Assembly: GCF_024055575.1 (NCBI RefSeq)
Contig: NZ_JAMXOE010000031.1
Span: forward strand, 1 to 64,000
DNA: 64,000 nucleotides
Direction of reading: 5' to 3'
DNA from: Mucilaginibacter flavidus
GTDB taxonomy: Bacteria; Bacteroidota; Bacteroidia; Sphingobacteriales; Sphingobacteriaceae
Numbering within the stretch: the first letter of the stretch is position 1; the number at the start of each line of letters is the position of its first letter. The notes under the pieces were generated by a model. It ran no database searches. It saw only the letters and a program-made list of their open reading frames with translations, and was not told the DNA's origin. The position numbers and the translations under genes are program-made. This document shows, in pieces, positions 34,055-42,426 of the stretch.

Positions 34055-34252
34055 ATGGGAATATTGATAGCACATCCGGAAAACAAAGAGAAGTTAGCAG
34101 CTTTGAAAGCGTTTATGAAAGCTCTTAAAATACGTTTTGAAGAGGAAAAGTCGCCGTACAATCCCGAATTTATAGAAAAAATAAAGCGAAGTGAAGAAGA
34201 TTTTAAAGCCGGAAGATTTAAGGCGATAAAAACTGAAGACTTATGGAAATAG
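34055..34252 (+). CDS. Antitoxin of a YoeB-type toxin-antitoxin pair
   Basis: 65 residues, highly charged: MGILIAHPENKEKLAALKAF, then MKALKIRFEEEKSPYNPEFI, ending KRSEEDFKAGRFKAIKTEDL. The N-terminal part could be the dimerisation/DNA-binding region and the C-terminus the toxin-binding segment, as in RelB/YefM-like antitoxins of Bacteroidota. The gene is 10 bases overlapped by the toxin gene, the usual arrangement. It likely represses its own operon. Confidence 0.85.
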   Translation: MGILIAHPENKEKLAALKAFMKALKIRFEEEKSPYNPEFIEKIKRSEEDFKAGRFKAIKTEDLWK

Positions 34253-34509
34253 TCTACTCTGACGAGGCTCAAAAAGACATAAACTTTTGGAAAAAGTCCG
34301 GGAATAAAGCTGTTCAGCAAAAAATCCAACAATTACTGAATTCAATAAAAGAAACACCTTACGAAGGCATTGGAAAACCTGAGCCTTTAAAATATGGCTT
34401 ATCAGGGTTATGGTCCAGGCGAATTAATCTTGAGCACAGAATTATATACCAGGTCCTCGAAGGTAATGACAGGATTAAAATATATTCTTTAAAAGGGCAC
34501 TACGATTAA
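34243..34509 (+). CDS. YoeB/Txe-family mRNA interferase toxin
   Basis: 88 residues. It is a ribosome-dependent RNase of the RelE superfamily. Family features are VYSDEAQKDINFWKKSGNKA, IGKPEPLKYGLSGLWSRRIN and EHRIIYQVLEGNDRIKIYS, ending LKGHYD. The conserved Glu, the basic SRRI and the C-terminal His-Tyr are all present, so catalysis looks intact. It overlaps the antitoxin gene by 10 bases. No terminator seen. Confidence 0.92.
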   Translation: MEIVYSDEAQKDINFWKKSGNKAVQQKIQQLLNSIKETPYEGIGKPEPLKYGLSGLWSRRINLEHRIIYQVLEGNDRIKIYSLKGHYD

Positions 34510-34633
34510 CAACCACGACAAACTGTAAGGGCGTATCACACACATCCTTACCTTGCGGTCTTTAAGTATCTATTACCGGTGAAACACAAATTTGCCCCAC
34601 CAATAGTTATTAGGTTATGGTTAGTAATTCGTG

Positions 34634-36064
34634 TCAATAAGTTATCCTGAACCCAGCCGCATAGCTTAAACCGCTGTTATTTTGCAGTGCCGCAGGAATC
34701 GTAACGTTAATTACATCGCCATCCTGTTTCCATTTCAGTCTTTGCTTTACTCCCAATAGCGTAAGCTGCTGAACCTTTCGTGCATTGCCGGTTTTAATGC
34801 TAACTATCGATGGCAGTATCAATCCATTCTCGTTGCCCAGCAAAAACGCATATTCATTATTCCCGCCATTAGTTTGGGTGAAAAAGATATCCCCATCCGA
34901 GTATGGCGCAATGGCTTTTGATGCGTAGATGCCTTCGCCGTTAATTTTTATCCATTTGCCAATATCAGCCAAGCGATTGTAAGCTTCGGGATCCCAATCG
35001 CCATCCGGTCCGGGGCCAATGTTCATCAGCAGATTGCCGCCGCGCGACACAATTTTTACCAGCAGCTGCACTATTTGTTGCGATGATTTGTATTTATCGC
35101 CGGGTACATAACTCCAGGAGTTGCCCATGGTTATACACGACTCCCATGGGTAGCTGAGGGGTGCTGCGGGCACCTGCTGCTCGGGCGTGGTGTAATTTTC
35201 GTATGCACCAGGCACAGCGCGGTCAACCATTATTAATCCAGGTTGGTTGGCGCGGGCCATTTTAGCAATTTTAGGCATATCAATGTCCTGGTTGTACCTG
35301 TTGCCCATCTCGTGCGCCAAAGCCGAATCGGCTTTTCTTAACGGGCGCACCCAGCCGCCATCCATCCACAAAATATCTATTTTGCCGTAGCCGGTCATCA
35401 GTTCCTGTAGCTGGTTATAAGTAAAATCTTTAAACTGCTGCCATCTTTCAGGGTATTTGGCCGGGTCATAATTTACGTTCCGGTCTTTAGGTGGAAAGTA
35501 CGGCCACCAATAATAGGGGCTGTGCCAGTCGGGTTTTGAAAAGTAGGCGCCTATCATAAAATTCTCCTTGCGGAAAGAGTTGAAAATCTCTTTGGCCACA
35601 TTGCTTTTCGGGTTGGTTGAGAAAGGTGTTTTGGCGCTGGTTATCTTATAATCGGTTTGTTTGGTATCAAACATGCTAAACCCGTCATGGTGCTTGGTAG
35701 TAAAAACCACGTATTTCATACCGGCGTCCTTTGCGGCCCGCACCCATTTATCCGGATCGAAGTGGGTTGGGTTAAAAGTGGTTTGCAGGTTTTCGTAAGC
35801 CGTTTTGTAGGTATTATAATCGGCGCCGTAAGGGCCTTTGCGTTGTGTCCAGCCCTCGTCCTCGGGGCAAAGGCTCCAGCTTTCAACCACGCCCCATTCG
35901 CTGTATGGCCCCCAATGCATAAACAGGCCGAACTTTAAATCCTGCCATTGCGCCAGCTTTTGTTGAACGGCCGGGTCATCTGGTGGGGTGTATTCGGCAT
36001 GCTGCTGGGCTTTGCCGGAATTAATAACAAACAGTAGAAACAGAAAGGCGAGGATTGGTTTCAT
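34634..36064 (-). CDS. Alpha-L-fucosidase, glycoside hydrolase family 29
   Basis: 476 residues from the ATG at 36062-36064; an upstream start would put nine residues ahead of the signal peptide MKPILAFLFLLFVINSGKAQ. It hydrolyses terminal alpha-L-fucose with retention. GH29 motifs are FGLFMHWGPYSEWG, MKYVVFTTKHHDGFSMFDT, the nucleophile Asp in GKIDILWMDGGWV, and GNLLMNIGPGPDGDW. The C-terminal beta-sandwich follows. Likely periplasmic or surface. No SusC/D pair is adjacent, so it is not in a polysaccharide-utilisation locus here. Confidence 0.95.
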   Translation of the reverse strand: MKPILAFLFLLFVINSGKAQQHAEYTPPDDPAVQQKLAQWQDLKFGLFMHWGPYSEWGVVESWSLCPEDEGWTQRKGPYGADYNTYKTAYENLQTTFNPTHFDPDKWVRAAKDAGMKYVVFTTKHHDGFSMFDTKQTDYKITSAKTPFSTNPKSNVAKEIFNSFRKENFMIGAYFSKPDWHSPYYWWPYFPPKDRNVNYDPAKYPERWQQFKDFTYNQLQELMTGYGKIDILWMDGGWVRPLRKADSALAHEMGNRYNQDIDMPKIAKMARANQPGLIMVDRAVPGAYENYTTPEQQVPAAPLSYPWESCITMGNSWSYVPGDKYKSSQQIVQLLVKIVSRGGNLLMNIGPGPDGDWDPEAYNRLADIGKWIKINGEGIYASKAIAPYSDGDIFFTQTNGGNNEYAFLLGNENGLILPSIVSIKTGNARKVQQLTLLGVKQRLKWKQDGDVINVTIPAALQNNSGLSYAAGFRITY

Positions 36065-36185
36065 AAATGGCACTAATTTAATGAAGGGCACAAATTTTCA
36101 CGAATTTAAACGAATTACACGAATTGGAGGCGACTAATTGCATATAACAGGAATTTTGCCGGGCATAGATTAATGAGGTTTAATA

Positions 36186-36569
36186 TTATGCCCCTGCTAA
36201 AATTAAAATAACCTCAAAACAGTCTTTCTTTTCGATTATGGTGAGTTCGTGCCTGTAGGGGTACAAAAGTTCCAACCGCCTTTTGGTATTGGCAATTCCC
36301 AATCCCAATGCCTTTTTTGATTGGCCGGTAAAGGCGTCTTTTGTATTCGTTATGGTAAAAAAGAGCATATCCCCGCTGTAGGTAAGGTTGATCTCTACCA
36401 CATTGCGGCCGTTTTCATTAAATCCAACGTATTTAAAAGCATTTTCAATAAAAGAGATCAATAAGAAGGGCGCTATTTTAACATTGCCATCTATCTTCCC
36501 TGTGTAAAACGATACTTTAATTCGCTCGTCAATTCGGCTTTTTTGTATGGCGATGTAATTTCTTATGTA
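36186..36569 (-). pseudogene. 3' fragment of a LytS-type sensor histidine kinase
   Basis: Reading upstream from the stop at 36186 the frame gives LELLYPYRHEL, GLGIANTKRR, LISFIENAFKYVGFNE, DGNVKIAPFL and YIRNYIAIQKSRIDERIKVS, that is the C-terminal part of a LytS/YehU-type kinase from the second half of the His_kinase domain through the whole ATPase domain. It then meets a stop (TGA at 36570-36572) and the sequence becomes the metallophosphoesterase gene. The phosphorylated His and the membrane part are missing, so it cannot act as a kinase. It appears to have been joined to the upstream gene by a deletion. Confidence 0.75.
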
Positions 36570-36955
36570 TCAAACTCATCGGCCTGCGCAAGGTGCGAAA
36601 GATCGCCGGTATGCAAAACAAATGATGGCGCCGAAGGCATGGCGTTTATTTTGGCGATGGTAGCCTGCAGGGTGCCCACAACATCAGGGTTTGCGGGTTT
36701 GGTAAACCCAAGTTGGCTATCACTTATCTGGGCAAAGCTGAAATCGGATTTGGGTACTACCAGTCCTTTTTTCAACCCACCCGTAGTTTTATCAATCATC
36801 TGGCTCATGCCATACGACTTTAGTATCCCGCCCGACATCATCCAAAGGACGCCGGTACCAGCCCAGGCCATACATTCCAGGAAATCTCTGCGGTCAATAC
36901 CGTCGTTGTTTAAATCCGGGGTGTGCTCATCTCCGGGGTGAATGTGATTTTTCAT
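36563..36955 (-). pseudogene. 5' fragment of a Tat-exported metallophosphoesterase
   Basis: 130 residues starting MKNHIHPGDEHTPDLNNDG, with a Tat motif (RRDFLECMAWAG) and hydrophobic segment. The calcineurin-like start is FSFAQISDSQLGF with the first metal-binding Asp, followed by SFVLHTGDLSHLAQADEFDT and a stop. The GD of the second motif is present but the GNHD and GHxH motifs of a full enzyme are missing, as are about 150-200 residues. The protein ends within the deletion junction shared with the kinase fragment, so it is probably dead. Confidence 0.75.
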
Positions 36956-37143
36956 GATTTCAATTTTTAACGGTTTGTTTAATAGGCACGAAGGAAGATG
37001 AAATTGGGCTGGCGCTGAAAAATTTTACATGAACACAGTTAAATACTTGATGAAACCTCGGTTAGTATTGTCGTGGTTATTTAATATGCCTGCGGACTGG
37101 TAACGAGAGATTTTTTTTGCCTCGCGTTTACAATAACTTAGTT

Positions 37144-37151
37144 TATATTTG
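37144..37151 (+). promoter_or_regulatory. -7 box upstream of efp
   Basis: TATATTTG matches TAnnTTTG exactly, 24 bases before the efp ATG. A TTG at 37117-37119 lies at a slightly long spacing (24 bases). Confidence 0.45.
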
Positions 37152-37175
37152 GCGCCACATTTAACACGCATTTTC

Positions 37176-37736
37176 ATGGCAAAGGCATCTGAAATTAAAG
37201 TAGGGAATATATTACGCTATAACGGCGAACTGGTAAGCGTTACCGAAGTCCTGCATCGCACACCCGGTAAAGGCGGGGCGTTTTACTTAGATAAGTTTCG
37301 TAATATTAAGACTGGCAAAATTGTAGAAGCTCGTTTAGCCACTGACGAACAGGTTGAAATTTGCCGGGTGGAAACTAATGACTTTCAATACCTTTACCAG
37401 GAGGGCGATTTTATGGTGATTATGGATAACACAACATATGATCAACATAATGTTTCGAAAGCGTTATTCGGCCCGTCGGCAAAATTCTTAAAAGAAGGAA
37501 TGAACGTAATTGTTTCTTTTGAAAGCGAGGAGCCTATTATGGCCCAGGCCCCCAACTTTGTTGAATTAGAAATTACCTACTCTGAGCCGGCTGTTAAAGG
37601 CGATACATCATCGGGCGCGTTGAAAAACGCCACTACAGAAAATGGGGTAGAAGTAAAAGTGCCACTTTTTGTAAATCAGGGCGATAAAATAAAAGTAGAT
37701 ACCCGCACCGGGGAATATATAGAACGGGTGAAATAG
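37176..37736 (+). CDS. efp: Elongation factor P
   Basis: 186 residues from ATG 37176 (MAKASEIKVGNILRYNGELV). It relieves ribosome stalling at polyproline. The tip of domain I that reaches the peptidyl-transferase centre is HRTPGKGGAFYLDKFRN, with Lys at the position that is modified in many bacteria. Domains II and III follow (FMVIMDNTTYDQHNVSKALF and the C-terminal TSSGALKNATTENGVEVKVP plus VDTRTGEYIERVK). Normal length. An ATG ten residues upstream has no family match. Confidence 0.97.
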   Translation: MAKASEIKVGNILRYNGELVSVTEVLHRTPGKGGAFYLDKFRNIKTGKIVEARLATDEQVEICRVETNDFQYLYQEGDFMVIMDNTTYDQHNVSKALFGPSAKFLKEGMNVIVSFESEEPIMAQAPNFVELEITYSEPAVKGDTSSGALKNATTENGVEVKVPLFVNQGDKIKVDTRTGEYIERVK

Positions 37737-37782
37737 GCGGCAACAAAATTATTGAATCGGCGGGGTTGGATTTTTCGTGACA

Positions 37783-38369
37783 CTAATCATCCAACCCCTT
37801 CCCGTCCAATATTTGCGGTAAATACTTTTCAACCCTTGCTTCGCGGGTTTTGGATTGTTTAGCCTGCGAAAAATAAAGCAGGTACCCTTTTTGCCGCCCG
37901 GGCGTCAAGGCCTCAAAAGCAGCTTTTAGGGCCGGAATCCGGTCTAATTTATATCGAAATTCATCAGGCATCTTGAATTCATCGGTCTTTTTAAATTCCA
38001 CCTTTAACCCAGCTTTTTCCACTTCAATGGCTTCATAAATATAGGCCTTCAATGTCGACTCCTGTTCAACTATTTCGTTGATATTAGTAAGTCGTATTTG
38101 CCGTGCCGACTGCACATTTTCCGTTTGTTGTATTAATATGCCGTGCGAATCGTCCAGCAAAGTGCCTTTAAAAAATAAAAATGCGCAGTACTCTTTAAAG
38201 GTGTGTATTAAAACAATGTTATTGCCCTGCCATGTATAACATGGGCAACCCCACTTCAACTCTTCGGTTAGCCCGCAGTCAAGCGCAATCGATCTTAATT
38301 TTTCGATTTCTTCCTGCCACTTTTGGCCTTGTTAAAATAAAAATCAACTTTAGAATTCGTTCCATTCAT
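37783..38369 (-). pseudogene. YdeI-like (DUF1801 / OmpD-associated) gene with a frameshift near the N-terminus
   Basis: From ATG 38367-38369 the frame gives MNGTNSKVDFYFNKAK, then continues in another frame as KWQEEIEKLRSIAIDCGLTE, ELKWGCPCYTWQGNNIVLIH and on to a typical C-terminus (GRQKGYLLYFSQAKQSKTRE, ARVEKYLPQILDGKGLDD). Both halves fit one family of about 195 residues. The shift is one missing base in the coding-strand A run at 38321-38324 (four instead of five). If it is real, the second half could start only at a non-ATG codon. Function of the family is unknown. Homopolymer location makes a sequencing error as likely as a mutation. Confidence 0.75.
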
Positions 38370-38392
38370 AGTATCCGTTCTTTATATAATAT

Positions 38393-38878
38393 TTACACCC
38401 TTAATGCGCCACGGAACCCCCTGGCTGCATAATATGAATCGGCGCCGTTGTGATAGATAAAAACCCTGCTGTAACGAAGATCCCCAAATATAGCGCCGCC
38501 AAGCCTGCGAACATCGGCAGGGGTTTTCAACCAGCTCGACGTTTTTGTGTCAAAACTTCCCAGCTGCTGCAACTCGCGGTACTGTTCTTCGGTTAACACG
38601 TCAATGCCCATGTCGGCAGCCATATCAATTATGCTATTTGCCGGTTTAAATTCTTTCCTGGAATCAAGCGCCTCGCGATCATAACAGAGGCTTCGGCGTC
38701 CCTTTGGGCTTTCGGCCGAACAATCATAAAAAACATATTCGTCCCTTTGATTGTCATAGGCGACAACGTCCGGCTCACCACCCGTGCTTTCCATATCATC
38801 CAGCGACCACAACTTTTCCGGATTGGCTTCCAGCTTTGCCTGCACTTTGTCCCATTCAACACCTTTATGGCGGTTCAT
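38393..38878 (-). CDS. DUF4256 family protein, possibly N-terminally short
   Basis: 161 residues from ATG 38876-38878 (MNRHKGVEWDKVQAKLEANP). Conserved stretches: STGGEPDVVAYD, FYDCSAESPKGRRSLCYDRE, EEQYRELQQLGSFDTKTSSW, DVRRLGGAIFGDLRYSRVFI and YHNGADSYYAARGFRGALRV. Upstream in the same frame there are residues RFEKN that also fit the family, but no start codon before the next stop, so about 20 N-terminal residues of the family seem to be missing. Function unknown. The 287 bases up to 39165 show no gene. Confidence 0.75.
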   Translation of the reverse strand: MNRHKGVEWDKVQAKLEANPEKLWSLDDMESTGGEPDVVAYDNQRDEYVFYDCSAESPKGRRSLCYDREALDSRKEFKPANSIIDMAADMGIDVLTEEQYRELQQLGSFDTKTSSWLKTPADVRRLGGAIFGDLRYSRVFIYHNGADSYYAARGFRGALRV

Positions 38879-39165
38879 GTTTTTTTCGAAACGCTGTTCA
38901 TACCTGTTAAATGAAATCTGGCAATTGCATGGGCGACCGCCTGAACAAGCTGAACCGTGTAATTGTATTAATCAAACAAACGTTGAATAGCCCAGATTTG
39001 CCGCCGCTGTGCAGAATTTTAATATATTTAGTTTTATTGCTTACGACTGTCTTTTTCTGCGATTGCGGGCACCAACCCGGCAAATTCGAACTGTGTGGTT
39101 CTATCCATAAAGTTCGCGACTGCCACGCTTATTCCTAGAAATAACAAATAGGTTAGATTTCCTGG

Positions 39166-40476
39166 TTATTTCCCGCCAATCTCATCCTTATAAACCACAC
39201 CGCCCTTCATTACAAACTGCACATGTTCCAGCGCTGTAACATCAGCCAATGGATCGTTTGTCACGGCAATAAGATCGGCGTATTTGCCCGGAGCTATGGC
39301 GCCTGCTTTATTTGTCCAGCCTAACAGATCGGCGGCGTTGAGTGTTGCTGATTGTATGGCTTGCATTGGAGTAAGGCCGAACTTAACCATGTATTTAAAC
39401 TGCCGGCCGTTCCAGCCGTGCGGGTATACACCGGCATCGGTGCCAAAAGCAATTTTAACACCTGCCTTAACAGCGTGTTGGAAGCTAAGCCGCTGCGCCT
39501 GGCCAACCAGTTTTTCTTTATTGATGATTTTTGCCGGGGTGCCGTGTTTAGCGTAATCGCTCATGATGTACTCATCATTATAAATATCGGCAACAAGATA
39601 AGTGCCATGGGCTTTCATCAGGCTGATGGCTTCGTCATCCAAAAAGCTGCCATGCTCTATGGATGCGACGCCTGCTTTCACGGCCATTTTTATAGCGATA
39701 GTGCCATGCGCATGGGCACACGCTTTTTTACCCCACAGGTGCGCCTCATCAACGATGGCATCCATTTCGGCCTGGGTATATTGCGGGGAACCAACGCTCT
39801 CCTCTTCAGTAAGTACACCGGCACTTGCCCCAAACTTTATTACTTCGGCGCCGTATTTTATATTATACCTCACCTGTGCGCGAACTTCATCCACACCGTT
39901 TGCTACGCCGCTCATTTGTTTGGGACCTGTAAATTCAAGGTAAGGTGAAAAGCCATCCAAATCACCGTGACTGCCTGTACTGCCGATAAACAGTGTAGCT
40001 GGCTGTATTCGCGGACCAGGAATGTCGCCATTATTAATCGCGTTTTTCAAGGCAACATCCATAAATGCCGCCGAACCAACATCGCGGCAGCCTGTGAAGC
40101 CGGCATCGAGCGTTCGTTTTGCATAAATGTGGGCAACGATGGCATAATCTATCGGTGTTTTGCGGAATAGGTCGTCGTAATAATTTTCGCCAGGCTGCGC
40201 GGTTAAGTGGGTGTGGCAATCGATAAGGCCGGGTAAAACCGTGGCATTACTTAGGTCGATGACCTTTGCACCTGCCGGGATTACAATATTACTGCCAACC
40301 GCTTTAATAGTATCATGGTCAATAAGTATCAGCTGGTTTAACAGCACCTTACCTTGTTGCACATCAATAAACCGGCCGGCCTTTATAACTTTAATTGTGT
40401 CTGTTTGTGCCGAACTGTATAAAGCAAAAAAAAGCATCATAGCGGTAATGATGCTTTTGCAGTAATATTTACTCAT
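39166..40476 (-). CDS. Amidohydrolase, imidazolonepropionase/prolidase-like, exported
   Basis: 436 residues with a signal-like N-terminus (MSKYYCKSIITAMMLFFALY, SSAQ). It is a metal-dependent hydrolase of the TIM-barrel amidohydrolase superfamily. The metal ligands visible are HxH in LIDCHTHLTAQPG, the bridging Lys in AEVIKFGASAGV, His in KKACAHAHGTIA and ASIEHGSFLDD, and Asp in IAFGTDAGVYPHG. These fit Xaa-Pro dipeptidase/imidazolonepropionase-like enzymes, so dipeptides or cyclic amides are plausible substrates. The exact substrate cannot be read. It is monocistronic. Confidence 0.92.
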   Translation of the reverse strand: MSKYYCKSIITAMMLFFALYSSAQTDTIKVIKAGRFIDVQQGKVLLNQLILIDHDTIKAVGSNIVIPAGAKVIDLSNATVLPGLIDCHTHLTAQPGENYYDDLFRKTPIDYAIVAHIYAKRTLDAGFTGCRDVGSAAFMDVALKNAINNGDIPGPRIQPATLFIGSTGSHGDLDGFSPYLEFTGPKQMSGVANGVDEVRAQVRYNIKYGAEVIKFGASAGVLTEEESVGSPQYTQAEMDAIVDEAHLWGKKACAHAHGTIAIKMAVKAGVASIEHGSFLDDEAISLMKAHGTYLVADIYNDEYIMSDYAKHGTPAKIINKEKLVGQAQRLSFQHAVKAGVKIAFGTDAGVYPHGWNGRQFKYMVKFGLTPMQAIQSATLNAADLLGWTNKAGAIAPGKYADLIAVTNDPLADVTALEHVQFVMKGGVVYKDEIGGK

Positions 40477-40560
40477 GTGCTACTGGGTTAAGTGTAACCC
40501 AATAATACAAAAAATTATGAATTAAATGCGGATTTCTCACGGCTATTCCGCAGGGCTATT

Positions 40561-40707
40561 TTTGGCTAAAGCCATTCATCTGCTGGCTAACGTTCCGTCG
40601 GTTAAAACCGACGGCAATGATTATCTCGTCAAAAAAAAGCGCTTCAGCCAATTGAAACTGATTTTGCTTCATTGTCGTCGGTTTTAACCGACGGATAATT
40701 AGCCAAA
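40561..40707. repeat. REPIN-like palindromic element, family C copy 2
   Basis: The left part TTTGGCTAAAGCCATTCATC carries the hairpin CCGTCGGTTAAAACCGACGG (40595-40614) and ends GGCAATGA. The right part begins TCATTGTCGTCGG and carries CGTCGGTTTTAACCGACG, ending AGCCAAA. It matches the 22527-22665 element in plan and end sequence and fills the gap between the amidohydrolase and gltX genes. Confidence 0.78.
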
Positions 40708-40721
40708 TGCAATTTAACCGC

Positions 40722-42242
40722 CTAACTATTAAATACGATTAACGCCTTTTCAATCCTGCTGATAGTTTCGGCCTTGCCAAGTATTACCGCAATATCAAAC
40801 ACATGCGGACCAAACTTGCCACCCACTAACATTATACGGAACGGCAACATCAGTTCGCCGGCTTTAATGCCTTTTTCTTCGGCTAGTGTTTTAAAGGCCG
40901 CTTCAAATTCAACAGGTTCAAATGCTTCGGTAGTATTTATTAAATTAATAACAGCATTAAAGAAGTCTGTTTTAGCATCTGTCCATTTCGGTTTAACCGA
41001 GTTTACATCGTACTCCTTCGGCTGCTCAAAAAAGTATGCCGCCTGGTGATAAAAATCAGGCAACAGCACACAGCGGTCTTTAATTTTATCAATAACCTGC
41101 AGCAGGTAACCGTCATCATTAATGACAACACCTTTATCTTCCAGCACCTTTCTGACTTCCAGCTCCAACTTTCCTGCTTCAGCCCTCTTAGTCCATTCAG
41201 CATTGAACCACTTAGCTTTCTCAAAATCAAACTTTGCACCGGCTTTGCTTACGCGTTCTAAAGAAAATTTATGCACCAATTCCTCCAGCGAAAATATTTC
41301 CTGGTCGGTACCATCGTTCCAGCCCAAAGTAGCCAGCAGGTTTAAAAACGCTTCAGGTAAAAAGCCAAGCTCGCGGAAACCGGCAGTCAACTCCCCTGAT
41401 TTTTCATCAAACCAATTCATCGCATAAACCGGGAACCCAAGGCGCGCACCGTCCCGTTTGCTGAGCTTGCCGTGTCCATCTGGTTTTAATATCAATGGCA
41501 AATGCGCCCATTGCGGCATATCGGCTTTCCAGCCGAAATATTCCCATAACAGTAAATGTACAGGGGCGCTTGGCAGCCATTCCTCACCGCGGAAGGCATG
41601 TGTAATTTTCATCAGGTAATCATCCACCACCACTGCTAAATGGTAGGTTGGCATGCCATCCGCTTTCAGCAATACCTTATCGTCAACCTGGTTGGTTTCA
41701 AAACTTACGTGGCCCCGTATTATGTCGTTAAAGCTCACGCGCTCATCGGCAGGCATTTTTATGCGGATAACATGCGGCGTATGCGCATCAAGCAACTGGT
41801 CTACCTCGTGCTCTGTTAGTGACAACGAGTTACGCAGGCTATCGCGATAGGCGAGTCCATATTGAAAATTAGGAATTTCCTTGCGGTTTTTATCCAGTTC
41901 TTCGGTCGTATCAAATGCATAATAGGCATGGCCCTCGCGCACCAGCTTTTCGGCATATTCGCGGTAAAGTGCTTTGCGTTCGCTTTGACGGTAAGGCGCA
42001 TACGGGCCGCCGGCAACCGGGCTTTCGTCGGGTATTAGCCCGCACCACTCCATGCAATCTAAAATATATTGTTCGGCGCCTTCAACGTAGCGACTTTGGT
42101 CGGTATCCTCAATCCTTAAAACAAAATCGCCGCCGGTCTTTTTAGCGAACAGGTAATTAAACAGCACAGTGCGTACCCCGCCCAGGTGCAAACCACCGGT
42201 TGGACTCGGCGCAAAACGTACCCTAACTTTTTTATCAGACAT
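40722..42242 (-). CDS. gltX: Glutamyl-tRNA synthetase
   Basis: 506 residues. It charges tRNA-Glu with glutamate. The class I HIGH-type motif is FAPSPTGGLHLGGVRT, followed by LRIEDTDQSRYVEGAE. The KMSKS-type loop is KLSKRDGARLG. The C-terminal anticodon-binding domain (about 340-500) is complete. A TATCTTTG box on the minus strand at 42250-42257 lies only eight bases upstream of the start, an exact match to the -7 consensus and suggesting a very short leader. Confidence 0.97.
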   Translation of the reverse strand: MSDKKVRVRFAPSPTGGLHLGGVRTVLFNYLFAKKTGGDFVLRIEDTDQSRYVEGAEQYILDCMEWCGLIPDESPVAGGPYAPYRQSERKALYREYAEKLVREGHAYYAFDTTEELDKNRKEIPNFQYGLAYRDSLRNSLSLTEHEVDQLLDAHTPHVIRIKMPADERVSFNDIIRGHVSFETNQVDDKVLLKADGMPTYHLAVVVDDYLMKITHAFRGEEWLPSAPVHLLLWEYFGWKADMPQWAHLPLILKPDGHGKLSKRDGARLGFPVYAMNWFDEKSGELTAGFRELGFLPEAFLNLLATLGWNDGTDQEIFSLEELVHKFSLERVSKAGAKFDFEKAKWFNAEWTKRAEAGKLELEVRKVLEDKGVVINDDGYLLQVIDKIKDRCVLLPDFYHQAAYFFEQPKEYDVNSVKPKWTDAKTDFFNAVINLINTTEAFEPVEFEAAFKTLAEEKGIKAGELMLPFRIMLVGGKFGPHVFDIAVILGKAETISRIEKALIVFNS

Positions 42243-42426
42243 AGTGGGGCAAAGATAAGGTTTAGTTGGGGAGTCCGAAAGTCCGGAAAGTCGGAAAGAT
42301 AGAAAAGTGGTTTAAGGGTGACGGATCGATTATTTTGAATTTATAGTCATTCAACCACCATTCTTAACAATTTAATAACTGTGCTCTAATATCCAACCTC
42401 TAGTCACTAATCGTATATTTACAATT

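Noticed and set aside
34243..34509. Toxin-antitoxin pair as part of a larger defence island
   Set aside because: The neighbours are housekeeping or metabolic genes (Nif3-like, GH29); no restriction, CBASS or other defence genes are nearby, so it is a solitary pair.
34634..36064. Polysaccharide utilisation locus around the GH29 fucosidase
   Set aside because: There is no SusC/SusD pair, sulfatase or second glycosidase in the surrounding genes.
38911..39138. Plus-strand frame of 75 codons
   Set aside because: It has a hydrophobic stretch but is opposite the lost N-terminal region of the DUF4256 gene and matches nothing; no promoter.
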